64,000 nucleotides of DNA from Verrucomicrobiia bacterium (GCA_030432565.1 JAUIGV010000024.1:18026-82025); one strand, 5' to 3'; shown: positions 27,014 to 37,148, counted from the stretch's first letter. Program-made: numbers and translations. Notes: generated from the sequence alone by a model not told the origin.

Positions 27014-29689
27014 ATGAAAACTCTTACTAAGATCACATCGTTCGCCCCTGCTTATTTCCTGGTTCTATCTCAGACAATTACGTTTGGAGCACATATTGAA
27101 GCTGTTTGGATTGGTGGAACAGGGCAGCCGGAAGACGAAATTGGCAATTGGACTTTTTCACGTGGAGAAGAAGGGGATCCGGAAAACCCTTATCGGACCA
27201 ATTGGGCCGGAGGGGTCATTCCGGGGGAGAATGATACAGACACATATTCAGTGTTTATTGATCGTGGTAATCCGGAAGGTTCATCGGTGACCGGCGAATG
27301 GTATGGTGGGATTAGCGTTCGGGATCTGATACTCGATAGTGATGATTCGCTGACTTTCGTTCCGAGTGGCAGCAACAACTATACCCGTAAAATCATCTTT
27401 GGGGAATCTGGGGGCGCACGGTCGGCTAACTTGAATGGAGCGTTCTCAATGACTGCGGGTAACAGCTTCGATTGGGGAGGCGGATTCGTCGTGAATTTTA
27501 ATGGCGATTTTACCTTCGGTGGATCCGGAACAATGACTGGAACCGGCACTGCGAATCTTATCCAAGGAGGAGTCGAGCCCTCTACCCTCACTCTTGGTTC
27601 TGGACTCACAGTTCAAGGTTCGATGGACATCAATGCCGGTGATTCTCCACTGAATATCGCTGCATTTGTGGATGCCAATCATATTGAGGGACAGAGCTTG
27701 CTTCTTCGAACCAATCCCGGTGTTGCGATGACTGTTGGATCTGGGCTGACAGCATCGGATGGGGGGCGTTTGGAAATTCATGCCGCTGATCTTGATTTAA
27801 GAAACGGCAGTCTTACGGCGGAAGCAGGTTCACGTATTAGCCTTCTTGATGGACTGGAGATTTCAGGTGGAACTTTGGCTTCGACCGACACCGGATATCT
27901 GGAGACAGCCTATAATTATTGGGCCGACAGCCAAACTGTTACCCTGAACGAAGTCAATCTAACGGGTAGATTGATCGTGCAGGGAACCACGGAATTACTC
28001 TTACATAATTCAAACACGATCAGTGGTACGCTGGAAGCGGGCTTTGGAACCTCCAACGCCCGCTCGAAGAGCGCCCGCATCGTTTCAGACGGTAACGTTA
28101 GCTTGTTAGGCTCGGGGACCATTCGTTTACTTGACGATGATTACAGTATTATCACTGGCAACAATGCCGAAAATTCACTGACTTTGAATTCTGCACTGCG
28201 AGTGGAAGGGCAAGGGTATATTGGCGGGAATGGTTTGATATTGAACAATGCGGGGACGATTGATGCTGACGCGGATGGTCCTGCGCTCACTCTTGATATC
28301 CCCGATGACGTCATTTGGAGAAACACTGGAACCATCGAAGCATCGGAGGGCACGGGGAATACTGAATCAGGCACCCTGTATATCGATGGAGCAGGCACTT
28401 TGGATAACCGGGGAGGAACGATTCGGGCTGTAGGTGATTCTTCATTTTTACAACTGTCCTCGGAGGCAAAAGTGATCGGAGGCATGCTTCATGGTGACCC
28501 GGGTGCTGATGTCGAGTTGGAGGGGGCTGTTCAAGATGTCATCCTAACAGGGGCTACAGTGGTTCCCCAGAGAGCCATCTTGCAGGCGAGTGGTACGCTG
28601 ACCAATAACGGGACATTTACTCTGGAATACGGCAATTCGACTTCCGCAGTAGAGCTGGTAGGCGACCTTATTCTCAATGGGGACGGCACAACTTCTGTGC
28701 AAGGCTATTCCAGCTATTCGAGATTTACCGCAGCCGATCAAACGGATTATACCCTGACAATTGGCAGCTCGCATACGGTGACAGGAGACGGCTCCATTGG
28801 TGCCGCCAGGGTAAATATCGTCAATCGTGGAATCATCACATCTGCGCCAGAGGAATCGACACTTTATGTAAGTCCAAAGAGCGGGGGAAATTTGATCAAT
28901 ACGGGCACGCTCAGGGCTGACACCAGTACCTTGGTCGTCGGTTATGCAGACGTCGATTCGAGCGGCGGGAAGCTGGAGATAATGAATGGAGGAAGGCTCA
29001 ATATTGATAACGGGATGACGCTTGATTCGAATTCCATGGTATCCATCGAACTCAGTCTTCCGACTGCTCGCTTGGAAGTTGAAGGTGCAGCCTTTCTTGC
29101 TGGAACGCTGGAGCTCAAATTGGATCAAGATTACACCCCTTCGCTCGGAGACTCCCTGACGATTGTGGAAACTGCATCGTATACCGGAAACTTCGCCAAT
29201 GTGATCTTACCCACAATGCCTGCGGGATTATCGCTACGCGTGGATTTTTCCAACGGTAACTTGGTGGCGGAGGTTGTTGAAGGTGACGCCAATCCTCCGA
29301 CCACATTTGAGAGCTGGGCTGACGAATTCGAAATTCCAGCTGATCGACGCGATCCTCTCGACTGGAATGGTCCTCTTAAAATTCAAAATCTTATGGCATA
29401 CAGTATGGGCCTGGATCCGATGAACGTCACTGGTGAAGATATGCCCAAAACTGCTAATCCTGACCCGGAGAGAGGGGTCATCCATTTGATTTATCGACGC
29501 GCCAAAAATTCAAGTGAGGCCACTCTCATGCCCAAAATTTCAGTCGATCTGGAAACATGGTCGAATGTCCATATTGTAACGGAGACCATTCTCGAGGATG
29601 GAGGGACTTGGGAAAAAGTTGATGCCACGATAGAGCTCGCGCCCGGTGGGAACGGCTTCTTCAACTTTGTGGCCGTTGGGAAACCATAG
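27014..29689 (+). CDS. Large secreted beta-repeat protein (passenger-like) with C-terminal module
   Basis: The 891-residue protein begins with a signal peptide (MKTLTKITSFAPAYFLVLSQ, ending near FGAH). The body is made of beta-strand repeats rich in N, G, S and T, such as GTLEAGFGTSNARSKSARI, LTLNSALRVEGQGYIGG and GGTLASTDTGYL, as in autotransporter passengers or pectin-lyase-like beta-helices. No beta-barrel translocator is present. The last 150 residues, starting ESWADEFEIPADRRDP and including LMAYSMGLDP and LETWSNVH, match the C-terminal module that recurs in verrucomicrobial secreted proteins and also in 41866-44925. It is probably a surface or released structural protein. The leader has two hairpins (26853-26875 and 26940-26962). 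ATG 27014 is chosen because upstream codons carry no signal. Confidence 0.85.
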   Translation: MKTLTKITSFAPAYFLVLSQTITFGAHIEAVWIGGTGQPEDEIGNWTFSRGEEGDPENPYRTNWAGGVIPGENDTDTYSVFIDRGNPEGSSVTGEWYGGISVRDLILDSDDSLTFVPSGSNNYTRKIIFGESGGARSANLNGAFSMTAGNSFDWGGGFVVNFNGDFTFGGSGTMTGTGTANLIQGGVEPSTLTLGSGLTVQGSMDINAGDSPLNIAAFVDANHIEGQSLLLRTNPGVAMTVGSGLTASDGGRLEIHAADLDLRNGSLTAEAGSRISLLDGLEISGGTLASTDTGYLETAYNYWADSQTVTLNEVNLTGRLIVQGTTELLLHNSNTISGTLEAGFGTSNARSKSARIVSDGNVSLLGSGTIRLLDDDYSIITGNNAENSLTLNSALRVEGQGYIGGNGLILNNAGTIDADADGPALTLDIPDDVIWRNTGTIEASEGTGNTESGTLYIDGAGTLDNRGGTIRAVGDSSFLQLSSEAKVIGGMLHGDPGADVELEGAVQDVILTGATVVPQRAILQASGTLTNNGTFTLEYGNSTSAVELVGDLILNGDGTTSVQGYSSYSRFTAADQTDYTLTIGSSHTVTGDGSIGAARVNIVNRGIITSAPEESTLYVSPKSGGNLINTGTLRADTSTLVVGYADVDSSGGKLEIMNGGRLNIDNGMTLDSNSMVSIELSLPTARLEVEGAAFLAGTLELKLDQDYTPSLGDSLTIVETASYTGNFANVILPTMPAGLSLRVDFSNGNLVAEVVEGDANPPTTFESWADEFEIPADRRDPLDWNGPLKIQNLMAYSMGLDPMNVTGEDMPKTANPDPERGVIHLIYRRAKNSSEATLMPKISVDLETWSNVHIVTETILEDGGTWEKVDATIELAPGGNGFFNFVAVGKP

Positions 29690-30066
29690 TGCGGTTTGGC
29701 GGCCCGGCCTGACTCCAGAGATTTGACAGCTCTGAACCGTAGAATCGATGAGGTTGGCTCTTTCGGTTTTGGGGATGAATTGGGCTGATCTGCGAAAAGA
29801 TGGAACGCAGGGGATATTCAGGAAGCGAAGATCTTCGGCCTCCGAATAAAGAGTGCTACCTTCCACGGCGCTTGAAGCGATTGAGACTACGACCCGTCGG
29901 AGCAGGCAAGTAAATCCGTGCATTTGCCCTTGGGGGAACGAGGCTGTTAACTTGTAGACGCTGCAGGCCAACTGATCCGCCAATTCGAATGCTCTGAGTT
30001 TGGTGTGGATTTTTACCGCGCCACTCCTCCCGTCTCCACCTTGTAGCCTTTAGCGGGAGCTTTCGG
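29690..30066. other. Convergent intergenic region, 377 bp
   Basis: The region lies between the ends of the passenger-like gene and a DUF1501 gene. The 29540-29983 minus-strand frame runs over the end of the first gene and is not protein-like. CTCCCG and CGGGAG near 30027-30059 could form a long-range stem. No clear terminator was found. Confidence 0.35.
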
Positions 30067-31512
30067 TTACGCGAGAATTTCCTTTACGATTTTTCCGTGG
30101 ACGTCGGTGAGTCGGAAGTCGCGGCCCTGGAAACGGTAGGTGAGTTGTTCGTGGTCGAAGCCGAGGAGGTGAAGGAGGGTGGCGTGGAGATCGTGGACGT
30201 GGACTTTCCCATCAACGACTCCGAAGCCGAGTTCGTCGCTTTGGCCGTGGATGTATCCGCGCTTCAGGCCGGCTCCGGCCATCCACATGGTGAAGGCTTC
30301 GATGTGGTGATCGCGGCCGACGGTCTTGCGATTCTCGCCCATCGGGGTGCGGCCGAATTCTCCGCCCCAGATGACAAGGGTGTCGTCAAGCATGCCGCGT
30401 TCCTTGAGGTCGAGGACGAGGGCGGCGCTGGCTTGATCGACGTCCTTGCAGACTTTTTCGAAGTCGCTGTTGAGGTTTTCGCCGGGGCCGCCGTGGCTGT
30501 CCCAGTTGGTATGATAGAGTTGCACAAAGCGTGAGCCGCGCTCGATGAGTCGGCGGGCGAGGAGGCAGTTGGAGGCGAAGGATGATTCGCCGGGTTTGAC
30601 GCCGTAGCTGTCGAGGGTGCGCTTGGATTCACCGGAGAGATCCATGAGCTCGGGGGCGCTGGTCTGCATGCGGTAGGCCATTTCGTAGGCGTTGAGACGG
30701 GTGAGGATTTCGGGGTCGCCGGTTTCCTTGAGGCGGGCTTGATTGAGGGCGCCGACGGTGTCGTAGAAGCTGCGCTCGCGTTCGCGGGTGATGCCTTTGG
30801 GGCTGCGAAGGTGGAGGATGGCATCGCCTTTGCCCCGGAAGGGGACACCTTGGAATGAGGTCGGGAGAAAACCGCTGGCCCAGAGGGAATTGCCCGCGCG
30901 CGGCCCACGCGGTCCGCTTTGCAGGACGACGAAACCGGGGAGGTTTTCGGATTCGCTGCCGAGACCGTAGGTGATCCACGAGCCCATGCTGGGGCGGCCG
31001 GGAGCCTGGAAGCCGGTGTTCATGAAGAGCTTGGCGGGGCCGTGGTTGAAGACGTCGGTAGTCATGCCGCGGAGCCAGACAACTTCATCGACGATTTTGC
31101 GGTGGTGCGGAAAGAGTTCGCTGAGGGACATGCCGCACTCTCCATAGCGTGCGAATTTTCGCTGGCTGCCGAGGAGGGTTTCGTTGCCTTTGAGGAAGGC
31201 GAAACGCTTGCCTTCCATGAGGCTCTTGGGCGGAGTCTTGCCGTGGTATTCGCGGAGCTTGGGTTTGTCTTCGAAGAGATCGAGTTGACTGGGAGCGCCG
31301 GCCATGTGGAGGAAGATGACGTTCTTGGCCTTCGCCGGAAGGGGAGGCTTGCGGGCGCTCATTGGCTTCGCCGGGTCGATGACGGGAAGGTGTCCGGCTT
31401 GCAGTTGGCCGATCATGGAGTTGATGGCGATCGTGCCGAGGCCGAGGCCGCAGTCGCGGAAGAAGTGGCGTCGGGTGCGCTCGGCGAGCCAGCGTTGTTC
31501 GAAGTCGTTCAT
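30067..31512 (-). CDS. DUF1501 Tat-exported protein (pair 1)
   Basis: The 481-residue protein is read from ATG 31512, four nt after the stop of the preceding PSD1 gene; the longer frame to 32031 is a shadow inside that gene. The N-terminus RRHFFRDCGLGLGTIAINSM is a Tat signal. The sulfatase-like alkaline-phosphatase fold of DUF1501 is marked by KNVIFLHMAGAPSQLDLFED, FVQLYHTNWDSHGG, WGGEFGRTPMGEN and GRDHHIEAFTMWMAGAGLK. It is translated from the same message as the PSD1/PSCyt gene, and the two are probably exported partners. The enzymatic activity is unknown; metal-binding Asp and His residues suggest a hydrolase-like function. Confidence 0.9.
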   Translation of the reverse strand: MNDFEQRWLAERTRRHFFRDCGLGLGTIAINSMIGQLQAGHLPVIDPAKPMSARKPPLPAKAKNVIFLHMAGAPSQLDLFEDKPKLREYHGKTPPKSLMEGKRFAFLKGNETLLGSQRKFARYGECGMSLSELFPHHRKIVDEVVWLRGMTTDVFNHGPAKLFMNTGFQAPGRPSMGSWITYGLGSESENLPGFVVLQSGPRGPRAGNSLWASGFLPTSFQGVPFRGKGDAILHLRSPKGITRERERSFYDTVGALNQARLKETGDPEILTRLNAYEMAYRMQTSAPELMDLSGESKRTLDSYGVKPGESSFASNCLLARRLIERGSRFVQLYHTNWDSHGGPGENLNSDFEKVCKDVDQASAALVLDLKERGMLDDTLVIWGGEFGRTPMGENRKTVGRDHHIEAFTMWMAGAGLKRGYIHGQSDELGFGVVDGKVHVHDLHATLLHLLGFDHEQLTYRFQGRDFRLTDVHGKIVKEILA

Positions 31513-31516
31513 GGGC

Positions 31517-34324
31517 TTACTCGCGGGTGATGAAGTTGTCGGTGTTGAGGATGGCGCGGGCGAGGCCGACGAGGGCGGCGGCTTCGGCGGGCGGGACTTG
31601 GGAAGAGAGAAGGTCGTCGGAGAGAAGAGCAGTGGCGGCGCCTTGATCTGTGGAGAAATCATCAACTTGTTGACGGACGTAGCTGGTGAGAATGGAGAGT
31701 TCCTCCGTGCTGGGTTCGCGACACAAGGCGAGTTGGAAGGCATGGCGAATTTTGGGTTCAAGGCCTTCGGGTTGATCGCGAAGAAGGCGGGCGGCAAGTC
31801 CTTGCGCGATCTCGAGGAAGGCAGGGTCATTCGCGATGGTGAGGGCTTGCAGAGGAGTGTTGGAGCGAACGCGGTGGGTGCAGACGGTTTGGAAGTCCGG
31901 AGCGTCGAAGGTTGAGAGAAGCGGGTAGGGTGCGCTGCGGTAGAAGAAGGTGTACATGGCCCGGCGATATCGATCAGGTCCGGAGCTGGTGCGCCAGCTT
32001 TTGCGGTTCTGGGTGAAGGCATAAATGCCATCGGGTTGGGGCGGGAAGACGCCGGGGCCGCCGATCACGGGGGTGAAGAGTCCGCTGGCGCTGAGGGCCG
32101 CGTCGCGGATAATTTCGGCATCGAGACGAAGGCGGCTTTGGCGGGCGAGGAGGAGATTCCGGGGATCGAGGTCGGCGAGATCGGGGCGGGCTTTTGAAGA
32201 GCGGCGGTAGGTTTCGCTGGTGACGATCAGCCGATGGAGTTTCTTCATCGACCAGCCGTCTTCGATGAAACGCCGTCCGAGGTAATCGAGGAGATCGGGA
32301 TGGGTGGGAGGAGACCCCTGGGTGCCAAAGTCTTCTTCGGTTTCGACGAGACCACGTCCGAAGTAGCGCATCCAGGTGCGGTTGACGGTGACGCGTGGCG
32401 TGAGGGGATTGGCGGGGTCGATGAGCCATTTGGCGAGGTCGAGCCGGTTGCGGCGTGAGGTGGGCTCGGGAAGGGCGGGTTTGACCTTGGAAAGAACTCC
32501 GGGGGAGAGTTCGCCGGCGTCCTTGTCTGGGCGGGTGAAGTCGCCGCGGGTGAGGATGTAGGTCGGACGCGGTTTGGCGAGCTCACGCATCACCATGAGC
32601 TTTCCGGTGCGGGGGGTGGCCTGGCCGGGAGCCTTGCCTTTTGGGATAGGAGGAGCGGTGGCGGAGAGATCGAGGGCAAAGCGGCCGACGAGGTAGTTGT
32701 CGTTGAGCATGTGCTCCATGCGAATGGTAAGGGGCTTGCCCTTGGTCGCGATGGGTTTCTCAAAAAGGAGGGTGACCGCGTGTTCGGCATTCATTTTGGC
32801 CTTCTGGCCCCGGCCGGTGTTGATGGCCCAGCCGGAATTTTTGTCCCGGTTTATGATTGCGGAGGCCGGGAAGCCGGGTTGTTCGTGATCGGCGAAGGCG
32901 GCGGTGAGGCGGATCGGTTTTCCGTCGATGGTCACGTTCAGACCGGTGAGGACAAAGTTGCCGTTGCCGGCGGTGCCGGGGCCGTTTTCAGGGAGGGATT
33001 TGTCGGGGAGGACGCGAAGACGCACGGCGGCCACGGTGTCAAGTTTGGTGGAGATGGTGAGCTCGTAGGTGTCCTTCGGTTTGGCGGATTTGCTGACGAG
33101 GAGAGAGTTGTCCTTCAGGAGCTCCAGGGGAGACCCGGAAGAAGTACGATGGTTTTCGTATTTTACCGAAAGCCACTTGGCGGGTTGGTTCGACCCGGAT
33201 TTGGGAGGAGCGGGAGGTTTGGGGGCATTGTTGAGGATTTCAAATTGCTCCACCTCCACGGTGGGGCCGGTGCTGTTGGCATCTTCGGTATTGTTGAAAA
33301 AGGCGTAGAGTTCGAAGTATTCGCGGTGTGTGATGGGGTCGAACTTGTGGGTGTGGCACTGGGCGCAGCCGACGGTGAGTCCCAGCCAGACCGCGCCGGT
33401 GGTGTTGACGCGGTCGATGACAGATTCGACGCGGAATTGTTCGCGATCAGAACCTCCTTCCTGGTTGATGAGAGTATTGCGGTGGAACGCTGAGGCGATG
33501 AGCTGGGACTTGGTGCGATTGGGAAGGAGGTCGCCGGCGAGTTGTTCGATGGTGAATTGATCGAAGGGCAGGTCATCGTTGAGGGCCTTGATGACCCAGT
33601 CACGATAGGGCCACATGTCGCGGCCGCTATCGACGGAGTAGCCGTGGGAGTCGGCGTAGCGGGCCTGGTCGAGCCAGTGACGTCCCCAGCGTTCGCCGTA
33701 GTGCGGGCTGGCGAGGAGGCGATCCACGAGTTGTTCCCAGGCGTCGGAGCTCTTGTCGTTGACGAAGGCTTTGGTTTCTTCAGGAGTGGGAAGGAGGCCG
33801 GTGAGGTCAAGAGAGATCCGTCGAATGAGAGTGGCGCGGTCTGCTGTTGGCGAGGGGGTGACGTCGAGTTTTGAAAGCGAGGCGTTGATGAAGTAGTCGA
33901 TGGGGTTCCCTTTCCAGGAAGCGGGTGGGGTGGTTTTGGCGAGCGGCTCGAAGGACCAATGCCCCTGATAGGGAGCGCCCTGCTCGATCCAGCGACGGAA
34001 GAGGGCGACTTCGGAATTGGTGAGGCTGCCTTTCTTGGAGTGGGGCGGCGGCATCGCTTCGTCACCAGTGGCCTCGGTGACCCGGTAGATGAGCTCGCTG
34101 TCGTCTGGTTTTCCGGGAACGATGGCGAAGAATCCGTCATGGTCCTCGAGGGCGCCTTCCCGGGTGTCGAGCCGGAGATCGGCTTCTCGTTTTTTCTCGT
34201 CGGGGCCGTGACAGAAGAAGCACTTGTTCGAGAGGATGGGCCGGATGTCGCGGTTAAAACTCACCTCCTGCGCTGAGGTAAGTGATGCTAAAGCGAGGGA
34301 GAAAAGGATGATGACACGCGCCAT
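31517..34324 (-). CDS. PSCyt1-PSCyt2(DUF1549)-PSD1(DUF1553) protein (pair 1)
   Basis: The 935-residue protein begins at ATG 34324 with signal peptide MARVIILFSLALASLTSA. It has an N-terminal cytochrome-like domain with a C-F-F-C-H haem motif at 35-39, then DUF1549 with LLASPHYGERWGRHWLDQAR and a second C-A-Q-C-H motif in GCAQCHTHKFDPITH. A middle beta insert follows, then the C-terminal DUF1553 (NPLTPRVTVNRTWMRYFGRG, SNTPLQALTIANDPAF). These proteins are very frequent in Planctomycetota and Verrucomicrobiota and sit beside DUF1501 genes. They are probably periplasmic c-type haem proteins. The TAA is 4 nt from the DUF1501 start. Confidence 0.92.
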   Translation of the reverse strand: MARVIILFSLALASLTSAQEVSFNRDIRPILSNKCFFCHGPDEKKREADLRLDTREGALEDHDGFFAIVPGKPDDSELIYRVTEATGDEAMPPPHSKKGSLTNSEVALFRRWIEQGAPYQGHWSFEPLAKTTPPASWKGNPIDYFINASLSKLDVTPSPTADRATLIRRISLDLTGLLPTPEETKAFVNDKSSDAWEQLVDRLLASPHYGERWGRHWLDQARYADSHGYSVDSGRDMWPYRDWVIKALNDDLPFDQFTIEQLAGDLLPNRTKSQLIASAFHRNTLINQEGGSDREQFRVESVIDRVNTTGAVWLGLTVGCAQCHTHKFDPITHREYFELYAFFNNTEDANSTGPTVEVEQFEILNNAPKPPAPPKSGSNQPAKWLSVKYENHRTSSGSPLELLKDNSLLVSKSAKPKDTYELTISTKLDTVAAVRLRVLPDKSLPENGPGTAGNGNFVLTGLNVTIDGKPIRLTAAFADHEQPGFPASAIINRDKNSGWAINTGRGQKAKMNAEHAVTLLFEKPIATKGKPLTIRMEHMLNDNYLVGRFALDLSATAPPIPKGKAPGQATPRTGKLMVMRELAKPRPTYILTRGDFTRPDKDAGELSPGVLSKVKPALPEPTSRRNRLDLAKWLIDPANPLTPRVTVNRTWMRYFGRGLVETEEDFGTQGSPPTHPDLLDYLGRRFIEDGWSMKKLHRLIVTSETYRRSSKARPDLADLDPRNLLLARQSRLRLDAEIIRDAALSASGLFTPVIGGPGVFPPQPDGIYAFTQNRKSWRTSSGPDRYRRAMYTFFYRSAPYPLLSTFDAPDFQTVCTHRVRSNTPLQALTIANDPAFLEIAQGLAARLLRDQPEGLEPKIRHAFQLALCREPSTEELSILTSYVRQQVDDFSTDQGAATALLSDDLLSSQVPPAEAAALVGLARAILNTDNFITRE

Positions 34325-34501
34325 GTTGGGAGTATTTAAAAGGTGGAGTGCAGTGGGGGCAACCAGGAAGGTTGGAAACAACCTGCCCCGAGTGGGTTCC
34401 TTCGCATTAACGGCAACGATAACTGTGAGGAAGCCTTCGCGTGAAGATCGAAGGATCCATTGTATGATCAGGGGCTGTTCAAAAAGAGCGGTTCTGCTTT
34501 A

Positions 34502-35617
34502 TCACTCCGTGGGCTTCATGATACTCAGGACGTTTGGTGGGAGCCCGCTTGAAGCGAACCAATCGTTGGCAGCAGCAGGATTTTGATGAAAGTAGCGCTT
34601 GCCTGCCCGGATCATGGCGGCTTCGCGAAGACCGGATTGATTGATTTCGGCAGCCCAAGTGACTGCGGTTTTGGGGTCCTGTCCGGCGAGGGCGCTGATG
34701 AATCCGTTGATGGCCTGGTCGCGGTCGCCCGAGACGGGCATATCCTGAAGGGTTTCGGCCACCGCGACGGGGTTTTCAGTGGTCCATCTGGCAAAGGCGG
34801 CGCTCCAGGCGTTTCCTCGCAGTGATCCTTGGGGAAGGGTTTGGGCCCAGTTGAGAGTTGCCTTGATTCCCTGATTGCTAACGAGTTCACGGGTGAAGGT
34901 GTCCATAGGCCGCCAGTCCGGTCGATCAGGGTTTGCTGAATCCAAGACGTAGTTTGTGGCGACCGCTTCATCATGATCAATGAGGCCTTTATAGAGATTT
35001 GGTCTGAGCTCGTTTTGAAGATCCTGGCCAAGGCTCTCGAAGAGACTGATGGCGGTAACGGGATCGCTGGTGGCAAGCCCCGGAAGCATGTTTGCGAGGA
35101 AGTTTTGTCGCTGTTCGTCTGGAACCTGATCGAGGAAAGCGAGTGCCGAGTCGGGGGATTTGGAAGCCCAAGCGTAGTCAAACAGTTTCCGAAGTTCGTC
35201 ATTTGCCCCGAGTTGGTGCAGGGTGGATCGAAGGGCGATGATTTGAGATGGGCCGAGTGATGAGAGCTCTTTCAATATGCGATCGAAGGCGAGGCGCCGT
35301 TTGATGGGTGTTCCGGCGGTGATTGATGCTTGAGCCCAGTCTGCGAGTTGTCTTTCGGTTGGTTTCGGGGTTTCTCTGGCAGCCCCATCTCTGTCTTCAT
35401 CTGTGCGAAAAGCTCGAGAGCTTGAATCGTCCGATTGATTCCCGTCGGACGATGGTTGAGGGGGGCGATGCGAATCGACCTGCTTCTTTTGAGTTTCTTC
35501 CGCTAATATTGCTCTCCCGGAATTAAAGTGGGGGGATTCATGCCGAAGCGATCCTGCCGCCCAGGCGGAGAAGGTGACTAGAGCCCAGGCTCCATGTCGA
35601 TGGTATGACTGTTTCAT
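34502..35617 (-). CDS. Exported alpha-helical repeat protein
   Basis: The 371-residue protein has a hydrophobic N-terminal segment (GAWALVTFSAWAAGSL), a long charged linker rich in S, D, Q and P (about 45-85), then a series of helix pairs. Repeat-like units are SPDSALAFLDQVPDEQRQNF, SDPVTAISLFESLG, NPVAVAETLQDMPVSGDRDQ and DPKTAVTWAAEINQ. They resemble HEAT- or TPR-like superhelices that bind other proteins. Verrucomicrobial proteins with this look often accompany regulators, but none is next to it. It lies upstream of the PSD1 gene on the same strand. Confidence 0.75.
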   Translation of the reverse strand: MKQSYHRHGAWALVTFSAWAAGSLRHESPHFNSGRAILAEETQKKQVDSHRPPQPSSDGNQSDDSSSRAFRTDEDRDGAARETPKPTERQLADWAQASITAGTPIKRRLAFDRILKELSSLGPSQIIALRSTLHQLGANDELRKLFDYAWASKSPDSALAFLDQVPDEQRQNFLANMLPGLATSDPVTAISLFESLGQDLQNELRPNLYKGLIDHDEAVATNYVLDSANPDRPDWRPMDTFTRELVSNQGIKATLNWAQTLPQGSLRGNAWSAAFARWTTENPVAVAETLQDMPVSGDRDQAINGFISALAGQDPKTAVTWAAEINQSGLREAAMIRAGKRYFHQNPAAANDWFASSGLPPNVLSIMKPTE

Positions 35618-35798
35618 CTGCTGACTTTGATCGCTAAAGACTGCTTGCCATGGAAACCGGCACTGCAGGAAGAAACCGAAGAGTTAAATTACCGTTTCTG
35701 ATAAAAATGGACAGTGTGATAATCGAAAAACTTCCAGTGTGGCACGACCCAAAAGTATGTGGTGCAATCGGTGGGTGATGAATGGCGGTCCGAGGAGC

Positions 35799-36440
35799 TT
35801 AGCCGTCAAAGCTCCGGCGGTAGGTAGTGGTCGAGGCGTCGGCGTGGTAGATGAGGAGGATGGCGTCTTCGCTGGCGACCTCGTCGAAAAGGTCCATCAT
35901 AAATTCCTCCTGGCCCGGCCATGGGTAGACGAAGAAGAGATCGACATCGTCGGGATCGAGGCCGTCGTAAACGGGAGTGGTGTCGATGGTTGCGCCCCCT
36001 GATGTGGTGGCCCGGGGGGGGAGAAGATCTTTGCCGCCGATGCCTTCGCATTCTTCATAGCCCTCGGGGAGGTAGCTGGTGCAGAGAATTTCGACAGGGA
36101 TATTGAGGTCTTGGGCCAGTTGGGTCGAGAGTGCGACCAGGCCGTCTTCGATTTCAATCCCAAAGGCTTCGAAGCCGATGAGAGAGGCCATGCAAGTGGC
36201 GATGCCAAAGCCACTGCCCCACTCGCAGAAAACGTTCCCGCGAAGCAGACCTGAGTCCTTGAGAGTGGCGATGGCGGCGTAGACTTTTTCGGGATTGCTG
36301 GGGAGATAGCGCGGGTAGCGTCGGTCGAGGCCCGCGTCGAAGAAGGCGTCGCATCGCTGACCGGCTTCGGCGATCATGGCGGTCACACCAGCCGGGATTT
36401 TGCCAGGTTTGGGACTGAAGCTCAGTTGTTCGAGGGGCAC
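35799..36440 (-). CDS. Class I SAM-dependent methyltransferase-like protein
   Basis: The 213-residue cytoplasmic protein has SAM motif I as FCEWGSGFGIATCMASLIGF (Gly-rich loop EWGSGFG at 73-79) followed by FGIEIE, whose Glu pairs the ribose. The C-terminal half with DDVDLFFVYPWPGQEEFMMD has the acidic motif expected after strand four. The substrate cannot be told. It is the second gene of a two-gene minus-strand unit, starting 9 nt after the golvesin-like gene ends. Confidence 0.7.
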   Translation of the reverse strand: MPLEQLSFSPKPGKIPAGVTAMIAEAGQRCDAFFDAGLDRRYPRYLPSNPEKVYAAIATLKDSGLLRGNVFCEWGSGFGIATCMASLIGFEAFGIEIEDGLVALSTQLAQDLNIPVEILCTSYLPEGYEECEGIGGKDLLPPRATTSGGATIDTTPVYDGLDPDDVDLFFVYPWPGQEEFMMDLFDEVASEDAILLIYHADASTTTYRRSFDG

Positions 36441-36449
36441 GGCGGTGAA

Positions 36450-37025
36450 TCAGTCTTTCCTTGATTGAGAGAGAAATTGAATGGCATCGACAATCACGTA
36501 TTTTCCATCTGTTCCTTCATTTGAGATTGTCACGGATCCGGTCTTTCCTTTCTTGAATTCAAAGACTCCCAGCGAGCGAAAGAGTCTTCCATGTTTGGGA
36601 ACCTTCTGCTGGTTGATTCGGATTGTGGTTTTACCGGTGGCATGGACGATCGTGATGGGAGTGGTGGTCGATCGTCTGGAATTATAACAATGCGAGATCC
36701 GGATTTCGTAATTGCCGGGATTCGGAAGATCGGGGGTCCAGGTTGCCGACTTGTTTCCCTTGTCCGATTTTTGATCGTGAAGGTAGCCAATGCCGACGTA
36801 GGGCGGGGTGTGGGTGGAATACTGCCACTTGCCCTTAAGAATGGCATCGGTTTCATCGAGGACAATTCCAGGAAGGGTTTTAGGGTCTGCGACGATAAAT
36901 TTCACGTTGGCTTCGACATCGACCTCGCCCGGCGCGTGGGAGTTGGGTAGCGCGTCTGGATGGGGTTCGATGGCCAAGCCGATGCTTCCCCCAAGGAGGA
37001 GCATCGTCAGCAAGCACTCTTTCAT
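36450..37025 (-). CDS. Secreted golvesin/xanthan-lyase C-terminal-like protein
   Basis: From ATG 37025 the 191-residue protein has signal peptide MKECLLTMLLLGGSIGLA. The body matches the golvesin C-terminal-like beta domain: IVLDETDAILKGKWQYST, VGIGYLHD, SATWTPDLPNPGNYEIRISH and GTDGKYVIVDAIQF. Such domains occur at the ends of polysaccharide-active and N-acetylmuramoyl-type enzymes, where they probably bind the ligand; here the domain stands alone. Its stop lies 9 nt before the methyltransferase start, so the two are co-transcribed. Confidence 0.8.
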   Translation of the reverse strand: MKECLLTMLLLGGSIGLAIEPHPDALPNSHAPGEVDVEANVKFIVADPKTLPGIVLDETDAILKGKWQYSTHTPPYVGIGYLHDQKSDKGNKSATWTPDLPNPGNYEIRISHCYNSRRSTTTPITIVHATGKTTIRINQQKVPKHGRLFRSLGVFEFKKGKTGSVTISNEGTDGKYVIVDAIQFLSQSRKD

Positions 37026-37148
37026 GGAGGTGAAGCTAGTCGGGGATCCGGCGAGGTGCGATGTCATTTATGGGCGCGTTTTAGGGCGGTTCTCAAAGGC
37101 GGGGCGATTCTTGAAAATTCGGCTGAACCTTCCGCGTAGTTCCATGAC

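Noticed and set aside
31513..32031. N-terminal extension of the DUF1501 frame
   Set aside because: The extension is a shadow inside the PSD1 gene. The Tat signal and DUF1501 start at 31512.
32711..33493. 260-codon plus-strand frame inside the PSD1 gene
   Set aside because: Antisense shadow; the PSD1 frame has clear domains and haem motifs.
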